From Mycobacterium sp. ITM-2016-00316 (GTDB taxonomy: Bacteria; Actinomycetota; Actinomycetes; Mycobacteriales; Mycobacteriaceae), in the NCBI RefSeq assembly GCF_002968335.2, contig NZ_CP134398.1:5642001-5706000 (forward strand): 64,000 bases of DNA, given 5' to 3'. The position numbers and the translations under genes are program-made. Positions 34,335-45,650 of the stretch are shown here, one piece after another (the first letter of the stretch is position 1; each line of letters begins with the position of its first letter). The notes under the pieces are model-generated. The model searched no databases and had not been told where the DNA came from. It saw only the letters and a list, made by a program, of their open reading frames with translations.

Positions 34335-35655
34335 AGGTGCCCCCAGCCCTCCGGTGCAGGACAACCCGGCCGCCACGCTTGGGGGTGAAGGCCACTCCTC
34401 GCGAGTGCACCTTCTCCCCGGGCGCGGTGGTGGTGGCAATGGTGAAGTGCCGCAGCACCGTCCGTAGCACGATGTCCATTTCGACATTGGCGAATACCGC
34501 GCCGACGCAGCGCCGGGTCCCGCCGCCGTAGGGCACCCAGGCCAGCGGCGGACGGTTGCCGATGAACCGCTGCGGGTCGAACCGTTCGGCGTCCTCGAAC
34601 TCGCGCTCGTGCAGCTGGGAAAGGCTGACCACGATCGAATGGCCCTGCGGTATGACCCATTCGCCGAGTTCGAAGGTCGGCGAGTAGACGTGCCTGCCGG
34701 AGAAGTCGATGACGGTCCTGGCCCGCTGAGTCTCCAGGATGACGGCCTGGCGGTACTCGTTGTCGTCGCCTGCAGCCTCCTCGACCAGCCTGGCCAACAC
34801 CTCAGGATGCCGGCTGATCCGCTCGAACACCCAGCCCATGGTGGACGCCGTCGTCTCGTGCCCGGCGGCCAGCAGGGTCAGTAGTTCGTCCGCGATGTCC
34901 TGGCGCGACATTGCCGTGCCGTCCTCGTAGGTACTGCGCAGCAGCAGCGCCAGCACGTCATCCCGTTCGTCGAGCCGCGGATCGGCGGCGACTTCGTCGA
35001 TGAGACGTCCGACGACATCGTCATAGCGGCGGCGGTAGTCGGCCAGCCGGCCCCACGGGTGCCAGCGGCCGTATTCCCGCTTGGGAGTCGGCAGGGTGGC
35101 GCAACGCGAGCCCAGCGTCACCCACGGCGGAATGATCCGGCGCAGCTCGTCCAGGTGTGCGCCGTCGGCGCCGAACACCGCCCGCAGTATCGCGTTCAGG
35201 GTGATCCGCATCATCGGATCGAGCGTCGGAAACTCTTGTCCTACCGGCCAATTCGCGGACTCGCGCAGCGTCTCCTCTTCGAAGATCTGCTCGTAGTTCT
35301 TGATGCTCTTACCGTGGAAAGGCGGCGTGAGGAGCCGGCGCCTGCGCTTGTGCTCGCCGCGGTCGAGTGCGAACACCGAACCGGGCCCGAGTATCCGGGA
35401 CAGGTTCGGCTGGATGTTGCCGACGTCATCGGGGCTGGCGGTGAACAACTGCTTGGCCAGTTGTGAATCGGTGACGATCACGGTGGGGCCGAAAACCGGC
35501 AGTTTCATCGTGAACGCCGGACCGTAACGGCGTGCCAGCCGCGCGACGACGGGGCGGCGGAAAAGCGCGAATCCGATGCCGGTCAACGTCTTGCCGGCGG
35601 TGGGCCCGGGTGGCAGATGTACGGCGGGAACTTCGGTGATGGTCGCTTCGCTCAT
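34327..35655 (-). CDS. cytochrome P450, CYP138-like
   Basis: 442 residues from ATG 35655 (MSEATITEVPAVHLPPGP), very close to CYP138 (Rv0136). The I-helix is LLAAGHETTAS, the ExxR motif ETQR, and the haem loop PYGGGTRRCVG with Cys383 as the iron ligand. The substrate is unknown; it needs ferredoxin and reductase from elsewhere. The last residues (RAGGTSR) and the stop come from a dispersed repeat. Divergent from a TetR gene, with two matching operators between them, as in the Rv0135c-Rv0136 arrangement. Confidence 0.92.
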   Translation of the reverse strand: MSEATITEVPAVHLPPGPTAGKTLTGIGFALFRRPVVARLARRYGPAFTMKLPVFGPTVIVTDSQLAKQLFTASPDDVGNIQPNLSRILGPGSVFALDRGEHKRRRRLLTPPFHGKSIKNYEQIFEEETLRESANWPVGQEFPTLDPMMRITLNAILRAVFGADGAHLDELRRIIPPWVTLGSRCATLPTPKREYGRWHPWGRLADYRRRYDDVVGRLIDEVAADPRLDERDDVLALLLRSTYEDGTAMSRQDIADELLTLLAAGHETTASTMGWVFERISRHPEVLARLVEEAAGDDNEYRQAVILETQRARTVIDFSGRHVYSPTFELGEWVIPQGHSIVVSLSQLHEREFEDAERFDPQRFIGNRPPLAWVPYGGGTRRCVGAVFANVEMDIVLRTVLRHFTIATTTAPGEKVHSRGVAFTPKRGGRVVLHRRAGGTSR

Positions 35656-35678
35656 GGACGCACTCCAGACCGGGTGTT

Positions 35679-35727
35679 GGTACTGCGCTGTACCGCAGGT
35701 GTGTGAGCCACGGTACTCCGTGGTACC
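35679..35727. promoter_or_regulatory. twin operators GGTAC-N6-GTACC between P450 and TetR
   Basis: GGTAC-TGCGCT-GTACC (35679-35694) and GGTAC-TCCGTG-GTACC (35712-35727) are both perfect, 33 bp apart, that is three helical turns. They fill the 107-bp divergent intergenic region and are the expected sites of the adjacent TetR protein. Confidence 0.75.
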
Positions 35728-35762
35728 AGCGCTAGGCAAGAGTAATCGGCAAGGATGGCGCG

Positions 35763-38657
<2,895 letters not shown>

Positions 38658-38663
38658 GGTGTG

Positions 38664-39398
38664 CTAGGCGCCCGGCTTTTCGAAGGCCGTCGGCTTTTCA
38701 AAGTACAGAGCGACACTCTTACCGATCACCGGGTTGAGCGCGGCCTCGGCCTGCCGGGTCAGCCACGGCCGGCTCATCATGTCCCACACCAGGAGCTTGT
38801 GGTAGGCAGTCACTACGGGATGATTCGGCTTGTCCACCCCGACAGCGCATTTCAGCCACCAGAACGGCGCGTGCAACGAATGCGCGTGCTCGCGGTGGGT
38901 GAATCGCATGCCACGGCTCACGACCTTGTCGCGCAGTTCGTCGGCACGGTAGATCCGGATGTGCCCACCCTCATTGGCGTGGTACTCGTCCGAGAGCAGC
39001 CAGCACACCTTTTCGGGTAGCCAGCGGGGCACGGTGATGGCAAGCACGCCACCGGGTTTGAGCACCCGGACCAACTCGGCGATGGCGGCGTCATCCGCCG
39101 GGACATGCTCGAGGATCTCCGAGGCGATGACACAGTCGAAGCTGCCGTCGGCATAAGGCAGCGCCAGGGCATCGCCCTTGACGGCCTCCGCGGTGGCCGA
39201 CGCGGGCGCCTCGCCCTGCTCCTTCATCGCGGTCAGGATGGCGTCGACATCGTTGAGATCCTCGACACTCTGATCGAAGGCGATGACATCGGCGCCACGC
39301 CGGTAGGCCTCGAAGGAGTGCCTGCCCGCGCCGCAACCGACATCGATGACCGATGTTCCTGGCCCGACGCCGAGCCGGTCGTAGTCAACGGTCAGCAC
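38664..39398 (-). CDS. class I SAM-dependent methyltransferase (Methyltransf_11 type)
   Basis: 244 residues from GTG 39398 (MLTVDYDRLGVGPG); the longer frame lies inside the glycosyltransferase gene. Motif I is VIDVGCGAGRHSFEAYRRGA, the acid is AFDQSVEDL, motif IV DCVIASEILEHVP, then ELVRVLKPGGVLAITVPRW. The C-terminal third (HREHAHSLHAPFWWLKCAVG, PVVTAYHKLLVWDMM) is aromatic and may lie on the membrane, hinting at a lipid-linked substrate. The start overlaps the glycosyltransferase stop by 7 bp, so it is coupled to it. Confidence 0.9.
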   Translation of the reverse strand: MLTVDYDRLGVGPGTSVIDVGCGAGRHSFEAYRRGADVIAFDQSVEDLNDVDAILTAMKEQGEAPASATAEAVKGDALALPYADGSFDCVIASEILEHVPADDAAIAELVRVLKPGGVLAITVPRWLPEKVCWLLSDEYHANEGGHIRIYRADELRDKVVSRGMRFTHREHAHSLHAPFWWLKCAVGVDKPNHPVVTAYHKLLVWDMMSRPWLTRQAEAALNPVIGKSVALYFEKPTAFEKPGA

Positions 39399-40651
39399 GC
39401 TGTGCGCCCTTTCTTCGTGGTGACGGCGGTTCTCTCGATGGCCCGCTCGTACACGGCGACGGTCTGCGCCGCAACGGATTCCCAGCTGAACACGTCCAAG
39501 GCCCGACGCCGGCCCGCGGCACCGAGGCGGTGCCGTTCGGCCGGTGAGTCCAGCAGTTCGCCGAGCACACCGGTCAATTCCTCGACATCGGCGGGCCGCA
39601 CCAGGCGCGCACATTCGCCCTCATCGCCGAGCACCTCGGGCAGCGCGCCGGCCCGGCTCGCCACGATCGGGGTACCGCTGGCCATCGCCTCCACCGCGGG
39701 CAACGAGAATCCCTCGTAAAGCGAGGGTATGCAGGCAATTTCGGCCGATGACAGCAGCTCGGCAAGCGCTTCGTCGGACAGGCCGCTGGACACGTTGACG
39801 ATATCGGAGATGCCCAGTTCGGCGATCAGCTTCTCGGTCGGCCCGTTGGGTTCGAGCTTGGACACCAGTTGCACATCCAGGTTGTGATGCGCACGCAGCC
39901 GCGCCACCGAGTGCAACAGATTGCCAACACCCTTGAGCGGCACATCCGCGCTGGCGATCGCGATGATCCGACCGGGCACCCGGTCGGCAGCGGGCTTGAA
40001 CAGTTCGGTGTCCACACCGAGGGGCACCACGTGCAACTGCTCGTCGCTCACCCCGAAGTCCTCGGCGATATCGGCGGCCGATGTCGAGGAGACGGTCAGC
40101 AGTTCCGGGATCGCCCGCGCGACCTTCTTCTGCGTCTCCGCGAACGCGTACCAGCGCCGCACCAGCGGCTTGCGCCACCATGTGGCGGCGGCCACCTCGA
40201 GCACCCGGTCGCGGGTGATCGGGTGGTGCACGGTGGCGACCACCGGCAGGCCGCGCTTCGCCATTGTCAACAGCGCCGAACCCAGGCTCTGGTTGTCGTG
40301 GATGACGTCGAACTCGTCACCGCGTTCGGCCATGATCCGGGCCACCCGCAGACAGAACGTCTTGGGTTCGGGAAACCCGGCCGACCACATGGTTGCCAGC
40401 TCGAGCAGATCGATGCGGTCCCGGATCTCGCGGGGGTGCGGCACCCGGAACGGATCGGGTTCGCGGTAGAGGTCCAGGCTCGGCACCTTGGTGAGCCGCA
40501 CCCGCGGGTCCAGCCCGTCGGGATAGGGCTGGCCGGAGAACACCTCGACCTCGTGGCCGAGTTCGGCGAGGCCTTGAGAGAGGTAGCGGACGTAGACACC
40601 CTGGCCACCGCAATGCGTTTTGCTGCGATAGGACAGAAGGGCTATACGCAC
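39392..40651 (-). CDS. GT4-family glycosyltransferase
   Basis: 419 residues from GTG 40651 (MRIALLSYRSKTHCGGQG). GT-B fold: the N-terminal domain has GGQGVYVRYLSQGLAELGHEV, the acceptor-side glycine loop. The C-terminal domain has VPLGVDTELFKP, then IPSLYEGFSLPAVEAMASGTPIV, the Ex7E retaining-enzyme motif that holds the nucleotide sugar. It transfers a hexose from a nucleotide sugar, probably to a lipid or glycan. It is the first gene of the operon with the two downstream genes and has the shared TetR operator 36 bp upstream. Confidence 0.92.
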   Translation of the reverse strand: MRIALLSYRSKTHCGGQGVYVRYLSQGLAELGHEVEVFSGQPYPDGLDPRVRLTKVPSLDLYREPDPFRVPHPREIRDRIDLLELATMWSAGFPEPKTFCLRVARIMAERGDEFDVIHDNQSLGSALLTMAKRGLPVVATVHHPITRDRVLEVAAATWWRKPLVRRWYAFAETQKKVARAIPELLTVSSTSAADIAEDFGVSDEQLHVVPLGVDTELFKPAADRVPGRIIAIASADVPLKGVGNLLHSVARLRAHHNLDVQLVSKLEPNGPTEKLIAELGISDIVNVSSGLSDEALAELLSSAEIACIPSLYEGFSLPAVEAMASGTPIVASRAGALPEVLGDEGECARLVRPADVEELTGVLGELLDSPAERHRLGAAGRRRALDVFSWESVAAQTVAVYERAIERTAVTTKKGRTAC

Positions 40652-40686
40652 GTCAGCTCGATCCGCTGAACTGCAGCGCAAGCATA

Positions 40687-40708
40687 CTGGACATGTGTCC
40701 AGACTATA
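40687..40708 (-). promoter_or_regulatory. operator and -10 box of the glycosyltransferase operon
   Basis: On the minus strand TATAGT (40708-40703) is directly followed by CTGGACACATGTCCAG (40702-40687), an inverted repeat with 7-bp arms. It differs from the TetR-gene operator by one central base over CTGGACAC(A/G)TGTCC. Confidence 0.75.
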
Positions 40709-40718
40709 GTTCGACGGA

Positions 40719-41291
40719 CTAGGTGGCGCAACGCGGCCGGGGTCGCCCGGGAACGGGCAGGACAAAGGCGAACGGCCTGGGGAAGCCGAGGCCGTTGAGC
40801 TCCGCGCGCCGCACCGCGGCAACGTCCACCACGCGCGTTCTGCCCGATGACGGTTCGTAGCAACGCAATTGGCCATCGCCGGCCGGTACGTCGGTACCGG
40901 GTTCGACTCCGACGATCAGCACCCAGTGCCGCGGAATGAACCTGCCGACCAGCATCGCGACCGGAAAACCGTCGCGTATGGCGGCAACCACGTCGTCCAG
41001 TGGATCTGTTCTGCGCAGCAGGCCCAGGCACAGTCGCCACCGGTACCGCACCGGACTGTGCTCACCGATGGCGCCGGCCAACCCGCGCGGCGTCATCCCG
41101 AGACGCCGGGGCCAGATCCGGTTGACCGCATGGTGGACCCGCACCTGCTCGGCGTCGAACCAGGACGCCGCAGCGGCGCCGCCCAGCGGCGTGCCGTAGT
41201 CGGGCTTCAGCAACGCGGCGGCCAGCACCGCGACGGAGGGACCGCAGCTGATTCCGTCGCGTTGGCGCAGGCGCAGACCGGCGAACTTCAT
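40719..41291 (-). CDS. C39-like papain-fold protein
   Basis: 190 residues from ATG 41291, preceded by GGAAGG; a longer frame reaches 41351. A papain-type core is visible: RQRDGISCGPSVAVLAAALL with the putative nucleophile Cys, and PRHWVLIVGVEPGTD with the His on the next strand, as in peptidase C39-like and related transferases. The Cys is followed by GPS, as in C39-like domains. There is no signal peptide or ABC module, so it is a stand-alone cytosolic protein. The substrate is unknown. It lies upstream of the glycosyltransferase operon in the same direction. Confidence 0.65.
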   Translation of the reverse strand: MKFAGLRLRQRDGISCGPSVAVLAAALLKPDYGTPLGGAAAASWFDAEQVRVHHAVNRIWPRRLGMTPRGLAGAIGEHSPVRYRWRLCLGLLRRTDPLDDVVAAIRDGFPVAMLVGRFIPRHWVLIVGVEPGTDVPAGDGQLRCYEPSSGRTRVVDVAAVRRAELNGLGFPRPFAFVLPVPGRPRPRCAT

Positions 41292-41386
41292 GGCCTTCCA
41301 GGGTAGCCATTTCTGGTACCCCTGGTATCGGGTATCTGTTTCTGGCAACATTACCGACCAGTAAATCCGCAGGACGGCAAACGGGG

Positions 41387-43225
41387 GTGGGCATGTCAGG
41401 CACGTTGAGCGTGTTGGCGGAGGCGGGCACCGAGGGTGGTGGCGCCGATCTCGACCAGATCATCGGCGTATCGATCGCCACCGGCATCATCACCGCAGGG
41501 CTGTTGTGGATCGGCATCCTGCATCGCACGCGCCGGATCACCTGGCTGGACACGCTCGCCACCAAGGTCGGCGTCAAGATGAATCGGCCGCCCTGGGTGG
41601 CGCTGCCGACGCTGCTGTTCACCTCGACCATCATCTGCGCGATGTTCGGGTTCATCTGGGATGTCAGCCTGCACATCGGCAAGGGCCGTGACTCGGGCCC
41701 GCTGGCCAACCCGGCGCACTACTTCATCCTGGTGGGGCTGTTCCTGCTGTTCATCGCCGGATCGTTGGCCATCATCCTGCCCTACGAGAAGCCGGGTCCG
41801 GCGGCACTGCGGATCACCAGAACCTGGTACGCGCCCGTCGGCGGTGTGCTGATGGCCGCCTGCGGGCTGTACGCGCTCATCGGTTTCCCGCTCGACGACG
41901 TCTGGCATCGCATCTTCGGTCAGGACGTCACCCTGTGGGGGCCGACCCACCTGATGCTGATCGGCGGCGCAGGCCTGTCCCTGGTCGCCGTCCTGCTGCT
42001 CGAACACGAGGGCCGCATCGCGATGGGACCCGATGCCGAGGTCACCCCGCGGAAGATCCTGCGCTACTTCGCTTTCGGTGGGCTCGTCATCGGCCTGTCG
42101 GTGTTCCCCGTCGAATACGACTTCGGCATCGAGCAGTTCCGGCTGGTGCTGCACCCGATGCTGATCGCGGCCGCCGCGGCGCTGGCTCTGGTCGCCGCCC
42201 GGATCACCCTCGGCAGGGGCGCCGCGCTGGCCGCCGTGCTGTTCGCGCTGCTGATCCGCGGGCTCGTCGCAGCCGCGGTGGGCCCGGTGCTCGGCGCCCC
42301 CTACAGCTGGTTCGCGCTCTACCTCGGCCCGGCAGTGGTGGTCGAGTTGTTGGCGCTGACACCACTTCTGCGGCGCCCCATCCTGTTCGGCGCGGTTGCC
42401 GGCGCCGGCATCGGCACGGTCGGCCTGTGGCTGGAATCGTTCTGGATCGACGCGGTCTTCATGTACCCGTGGCCGGCCTCCATGTGGGTGGAGGCCGTGG
42501 CCACCTCGGTGCCGGTGGCCGTCCTGATGGGGATGTGCGGCGGGCTGCTCGCCACCGTGCTCACCGGCCGCCCGTTGCCGCGGCGCGCGGCGAGCATCGG
42601 GGTGGTGGTGCTGACGGTGCTGACCGTCGGCGCGGCGGTCGGCAACGGCCTGAACATCGCGGTGCCGCAGAACGCCGGCGCGCAGATCACGCTCACCGAA
42701 TTGCCCAGCCCGGCCGGGCAGCGGCTGGTGAGCGCCGACATCCGGGTAACCCCGGCCGACCTGATCAGCGATGATCCCCAATGGATTTCGATGCTGTCGT
42801 GGCAGGGCGGCCTCGACAACGAGCGCGGGTTGATCGTGGACAAGCTGGAGCGCCTCGGGCCCGGCCACTACCGCACCACCCGCCCGGTCCCGGTCTGGGG
42901 CACCTGGAAGACCTTGGTACGCGTGCAGGACGGCCGCACCATGACCGCCGTCCCGATCTTCCTGCCCGCCGACCCGGGCATCGGAGCCACCGAGCTGCCC
43001 GCCGAGGCGTCGATGACACGGGAGTTCACCCAGGAGATCGAAATCCTGCAGCGTGAACGCAATCTGGACGTGCCGGGCTGGCTGTTCACCGCGGCATCTC
43101 TCGTCGTCCTGCTGTGCTCGCTCGTCCTGATCGCGGCGCTGAGCTGGGGTGCCGGCCGGATCAACGATCGGGAGATGCGTGCGCACAGCAGCGCTGAGAC
43201 CAAGCAACCCGTCCCGCTGACGTGA
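41387..43225 (+). CDS. polytopic membrane protein with extracytoplasmic C-terminal domain, unknown
   Basis: 612 residues from GTG 41387; ATG 41393 is an alternative. About 12 TM helices lie within residues 20-415 (for example ILVGLFLLFIAGSLAIIL, LWGPTHLMLIGGAGLSLVAV, with a His in the latter). An outside domain of about 150 residues follows (AGAQITLTELPSPAGQRLVS to FLPADPGIG), beta-rich with HYRTTRPVPVWGTWKTLVRV, similar in layout to YtkA/FixH-type domains. A last TM helix (WLFTAASLVVLLCSLVLIA) closes the chain. First gene of a four-gene operon with overlapping stops and starts. Function unknown; metal or respiratory role inferred from the cupredoxin-like partner. Confidence 0.75.
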   Translation: MGMSGTLSVLAEAGTEGGGADLDQIIGVSIATGIITAGLLWIGILHRTRRITWLDTLATKVGVKMNRPPWVALPTLLFTSTIICAMFGFIWDVSLHIGKGRDSGPLANPAHYFILVGLFLLFIAGSLAIILPYEKPGPAALRITRTWYAPVGGVLMAACGLYALIGFPLDDVWHRIFGQDVTLWGPTHLMLIGGAGLSLVAVLLLEHEGRIAMGPDAEVTPRKILRYFAFGGLVIGLSVFPVEYDFGIEQFRLVLHPMLIAAAAALALVAARITLGRGAALAAVLFALLIRGLVAAAVGPVLGAPYSWFALYLGPAVVVELLALTPLLRRPILFGAVAGAGIGTVGLWLESFWIDAVFMYPWPASMWVEAVATSVPVAVLMGMCGGLLATVLTGRPLPRRAASIGVVVLTVLTVGAAVGNGLNIAVPQNAGAQITLTELPSPAGQRLVSADIRVTPADLISDDPQWISMLSWQGGLDNERGLIVDKLERLGPGHYRTTRPVPVWGTWKTLVRVQDGRTMTAVPIFLPADPGIGATELPAEASMTREFTQEIEILQRERNLDVPGWLFTAASLVVLLCSLVLIAALSWGAGRINDREMRAHSSAETKQPVPLT

Positions 43226-43368
43226 CCTACCTGGCCGACCACCCCCTGCTACTCGCCCTGCCCGCGTTCGCCCCCGCCGTGGTGGTCGCCGCGGTGGTGG
43301 CGTGGGTGGCCATCCGGGACCGCCGCAGCCCCGACCCCGACGAGAATCCAAGTGAGGACGCAGATTGA
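43222..43368 (+). CDS. 48-residue single-TM protein between membrane genes
   Basis: GTG 43222 overlaps the stop of the preceding gene (GTGA), and its TGA overlaps the TTG of the lipoprotein gene, so it is wedged in a translationally coupled operon. The sequence begins MTYLADHPLLLALPAFAPAV, has one TM helix (about 9-31, ending AVVAWVAI) and an acidic tail RDRRSPDPDENPSEDAD. It is too short for most gene callers. A small assembly or linking subunit of a membrane complex is the likely role. Confidence 0.75.
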   Translation: MTYLADHPLLLALPAFAPAVVVAAVVAWVAIRDRRSPDPDENPSEDAD

Positions 43369-43772
43369 GGACATTGATCGCGGCGACCGTCGTGCTGACC
43401 GGGGCCGTGCTGGCCACCGCGGGCTGCGCGAGTCCCACCAAGGAACAGCCCGACCGGTCCGCGGCCACCGCGGCACCGGCGCTCACCGATCAGCAGGCTG
43501 CGCCGGAACGGGTCGTCATCGACGTCACCATCTCCGGTGGGCAGGTGACGCCCGTCAACCAGCAGGTGCAAGCCGCGGTGAAGCAGCCGATCATCATCCG
43601 GGTCAGCAGTGACGCCGCGGACGAACTGCACGTGCACGCCAGCCCCGAACACACCTTCGCCGTGAAACCCGAACCGCTGCAATCGTTCCAGTTCGAGGTC
43701 GAGGTACCGGGCAAGGTCGACGTCGAGCTGCACGATCTGAACCGCGTCGTCGCGACCATCACGGTGCAGTGA
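43365..43772 (+). CDS. cupredoxin-like lipoprotein
   Basis: 135 residues from TTG 43365. Lipoprotein signal peptide MRTLIAATVVLTGAVLATAGC with lipidated Cys21. After a short linker comes a beta-sandwich of about 90 residues: VVIDVTISGGQVTPVNQQVQ, PIIIRVSSDAADELHVHASP, EHTFAVKPEPLQSFQFEV, KVDVELHDLNRVVATITV. The layout and the HVH and ELHD groups are cupredoxin-like, but the standard Cys-His-Met copper loop is missing, so His-only metal binding or no metal is possible. Anchored outside the membrane beside its two polytopic partners. Confidence 0.8.
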   Translation: MRTLIAATVVLTGAVLATAGCASPTKEQPDRSAATAAPALTDQQAAPERVVIDVTISGGQVTPVNQQVQAAVKQPIIIRVSSDAADELHVHASPEHTFAVKPEPLQSFQFEVEVPGKVDVELHDLNRVVATITVQ

Positions 43773-45082
43773 CCACCACGGCGGTCCTCGCCCACGGCCT
43801 GGGCGGCTCGGCCGATCTGCCCATCCCGTTCACCTACGCGGTGGTCGGCGCCGCGTGGACGCTGACGCTCACCTTCGCGGTGGTCGCGCTGGCCTGGCGC
43901 ACACCACGTTTCGATCCCGACACCCCGGGCCGTGCCCTTCCGCGCTGGGTCACCACCGTCGTCGACGCGCCGGTGACCCGGTGGCTGATCGCCGCGGCCG
44001 GGCTGGCGTTCACCGCGTGGGTGGCCGTCGCTGCCGTCACCGGGCCGCAGGACTCCCGCAACGCGCTGCCCGGCGTCTTCTACGTGCTCCTGTGGGTCGG
44101 CCTGGTGGCGCTGTCGCTGTTCCTGGGCCCGGTGTGGCGAGCGATATCGCCGGTGCGCACGGTCCTGCGCCTGCTGCGTGTCACCCGCGACAGCGTTGCT
44201 TTCCCCCGTCGCTTCGCTCGCCCATATCCGCGCCGGCTCGGGTACCGGCCCGCCGCCGCCGGATTGTTCGCCTTCGTCTGGCTTGAGTTGGCCAGCCCCG
44301 ACCCGGGATCGCTGACGGCAGTCAAGATCTGGCTGCTGATCTACCTCGCGGTGACACTCGTGGGCGGGCTGCTGAGCGGACCTCGCTGGTGCGCGCATGC
44401 CGACCCGTTCGAGGTCTACAGCATGATCGCCTCCCGGTGTGCACCGTGGCGCCGCAACCCCGACGGCCGCATCGCCGTCGGCAATCCGTTCAACCAGCTG
44501 TTGTCGCTTCCGGTGCGGCCCGGCACCGTGACCGTGCTGGCCGTGCTGCTGGGATCCACCGCGTTCGACAGCTTTTCGGCCATGCCGGTGTGGCGCAACT
44601 TCGTCGACACCCACACCTCGGGCGCCTGGGATGCCAGCGCCGTCAAGACCGCGGGACTGCTGGTCTTCGTGGTGACGGTGGCGGTGACCTTCAGCCTGGC
44701 CGCCGGGGCGACCGGAGGTGTGGACCGCGAGGGCCGCCGCGCGCTGCCCGGGCTGATGGCGCATTCCCTGGTGCCGATCGTCATCGGCTACGTCTTCGCC
44801 CACTACCTGACCTATCTGGTCGAGAAGGGCCAGCAGACCGTCCACGCTCTCATGGGAACCCCGGACGCCCAGGTGTATTACCTGCTCTCCATGCATCCGT
44901 CGGTACTGGCCTCGCTCAAGGTCGGCTTCGTGCTGCTCGGACATGTGGCGGGCGTCATCGCCGCACATGACCGCGCACTACGGGTGCTGCCCAAGGGCCA
45001 TCAGATGACCGGCCAGCTCGCGATGATGCTGGTGATGGTCGGTTACACATTCACCGGCCTGTACCTGCTCTTCGGTGGTTGA
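43769..45082 (+). CDS. polytopic membrane protein, last gene of the cupredoxin-lipoprotein operon
   Basis: 437 residues from GTG 43769, overlapping the lipoprotein stop (GTGA). About ten TM helices with several membrane-embedded His: LMAHSLVPIVIGYVFAHYL, SMHPSVLASLKVGFVLLGH, GVIAAHDRALRVLPKGHQ. Clustered His in helices suggest a metal or haem site. I recall proteins of this kind being labelled fenitrothion hydrolase in some genomes, a name I would not trust here. The loop near residue 150 (VAFPRRFARPYPRR) is encoded by a dispersed repeat (copy D). Confidence 0.75.
   Translation: MTTTAVLAHGLGGSADLPIPFTYAVVGAAWTLTLTFAVVALAWRTPRFDPDTPGRALPRWVTTVVDAPVTRWLIAAAGLAFTAWVAVAAVTGPQDSRNALPGVFYVLLWVGLVALSLFLGPVWRAISPVRTVLRLLRVTRDSVAFPRRFARPYPRRLGYRPAAAGLFAFVWLELASPDPGSLTAVKIWLLIYLAVTLVGGLLSGPRWCAHADPFEVYSMIASRCAPWRRNPDGRIAVGNPFNQLLSLPVRPGTVTVLAVLLGSTAFDSFSAMPVWRNFVDTHTSGAWDASAVKTAGLLVFVVTVAVTFSLAAGATGGVDREGRRALPGLMAHSLVPIVIGYVFAHYLTYLVEKGQQTVHALMGTPDAQVYYLLSMHPSVLASLKVGFVLLGHVAGVIAAHDRALRVLPKGHQMTGQLAMMLVMVGYTFTGLYLLFGG
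44203..44223. repeat. dispersed repeat, copy D (inside a coding region)
   Basis: CCCCCGTCGCTTCGCTCGCCC lies within the last membrane gene of the operon and matches copy E at 19 of 21 positions. Confidence 0.55.
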
Positions 45083-45100
45083 GGGGACTACGGTTGAGCC

Positions 45101-45649
45101 ATGCGAGCGCTGATCGTGGTCGATGTGCAGAAGGATTTCTGCGAGGGCGGGTCCCTGGCGGTCGACGGCGGCGCCGCCGTCGCGCGGGGTATCACCGAAC
45201 TGCTGTCCGGGCACGATTACGACCATGTGGTCGCCACCATGGACTTCCACATCGATCCCGGCGAGCATTTCTCCGACACCCCCGACTATCGGGTGTCCTG
45301 GCCCCGGCACTGTGTCGTGGGCACCCCCGGGGTGGATTTCCACGAGGATCTCGACCCGGCCGCAGTGCAGGCGGTGTTCACCAAGGGTGAGTTCTCGGCC
45401 GCCTACAGCGGTTTCGAGGGCACCGATGCCGACGGTACGACGCTGACGGACTGGCTGGCCCAACGCCAGGTGAACGCCGTCGACGTGGTGGGCATCGCCA
45501 CCGACTACTGCGTGCGGGCGACGGCGCTGGACGCCGCGGCGGCCGGGTTGCGCACCCGGGTGCTGTTACCGCTGTGCGCCGGGGTGGCCCCGGACTCGAC
45601 GGCCGAAGCCGTGGCCCTGCTGCGGGCCCGCGGCATCGAAGTCATTTAG
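45101..45649 (+). CDS. pncA: nicotinamidase/pyrazinamidase PncA
   Basis: Hydrolyses nicotinamide to nicotinate for NAD recycling and activates pyrazinamide. 182 residues. The catalytic triad is Asp8 (IVVDVQKDFC), Lys95 (FTKGEF) and Cys137 (ATDYCVRATA). Metal ligands Asp48, His50, His56 and His70 are all present. One residue is missing relative to M. tuberculosis numbering (Cys138). ATG 45101, short gap from the membrane operon. Confidence 0.96.
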   Translation: MRALIVVDVQKDFCEGGSLAVDGGAAVARGITELLSGHDYDHVVATMDFHIDPGEHFSDTPDYRVSWPRHCVVGTPGVDFHEDLDPAAVQAVFTKGEFSAAYSGFEGTDADGTTLTDWLAQRQVNAVDVVGIATDYCVRATALDAAAAGLRTRVLLPLCAGVAPDSTAEAVALLRARGIEVI

Positions 45650-45650
45650 C

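Noticed and set aside
40719..41291. Calling the C39-like gene a bacteriocin transporter
   Set aside because: There is no ABC or TM module attached and no leader-peptide gene nearby; only the papain-like core is supported.
41396..43486. 696-codon minus-strand frame
   Set aside because: Antisense of the polytopic membrane gene, rich in Arg/Gln/His from the opposite strand, with no family motif.
43769..45082. Naming the last membrane gene fenitrothion hydrolase
   Set aside because: I only recall such labels in some annotations; no hydrolase motif is visible, so the name was not used as a call.
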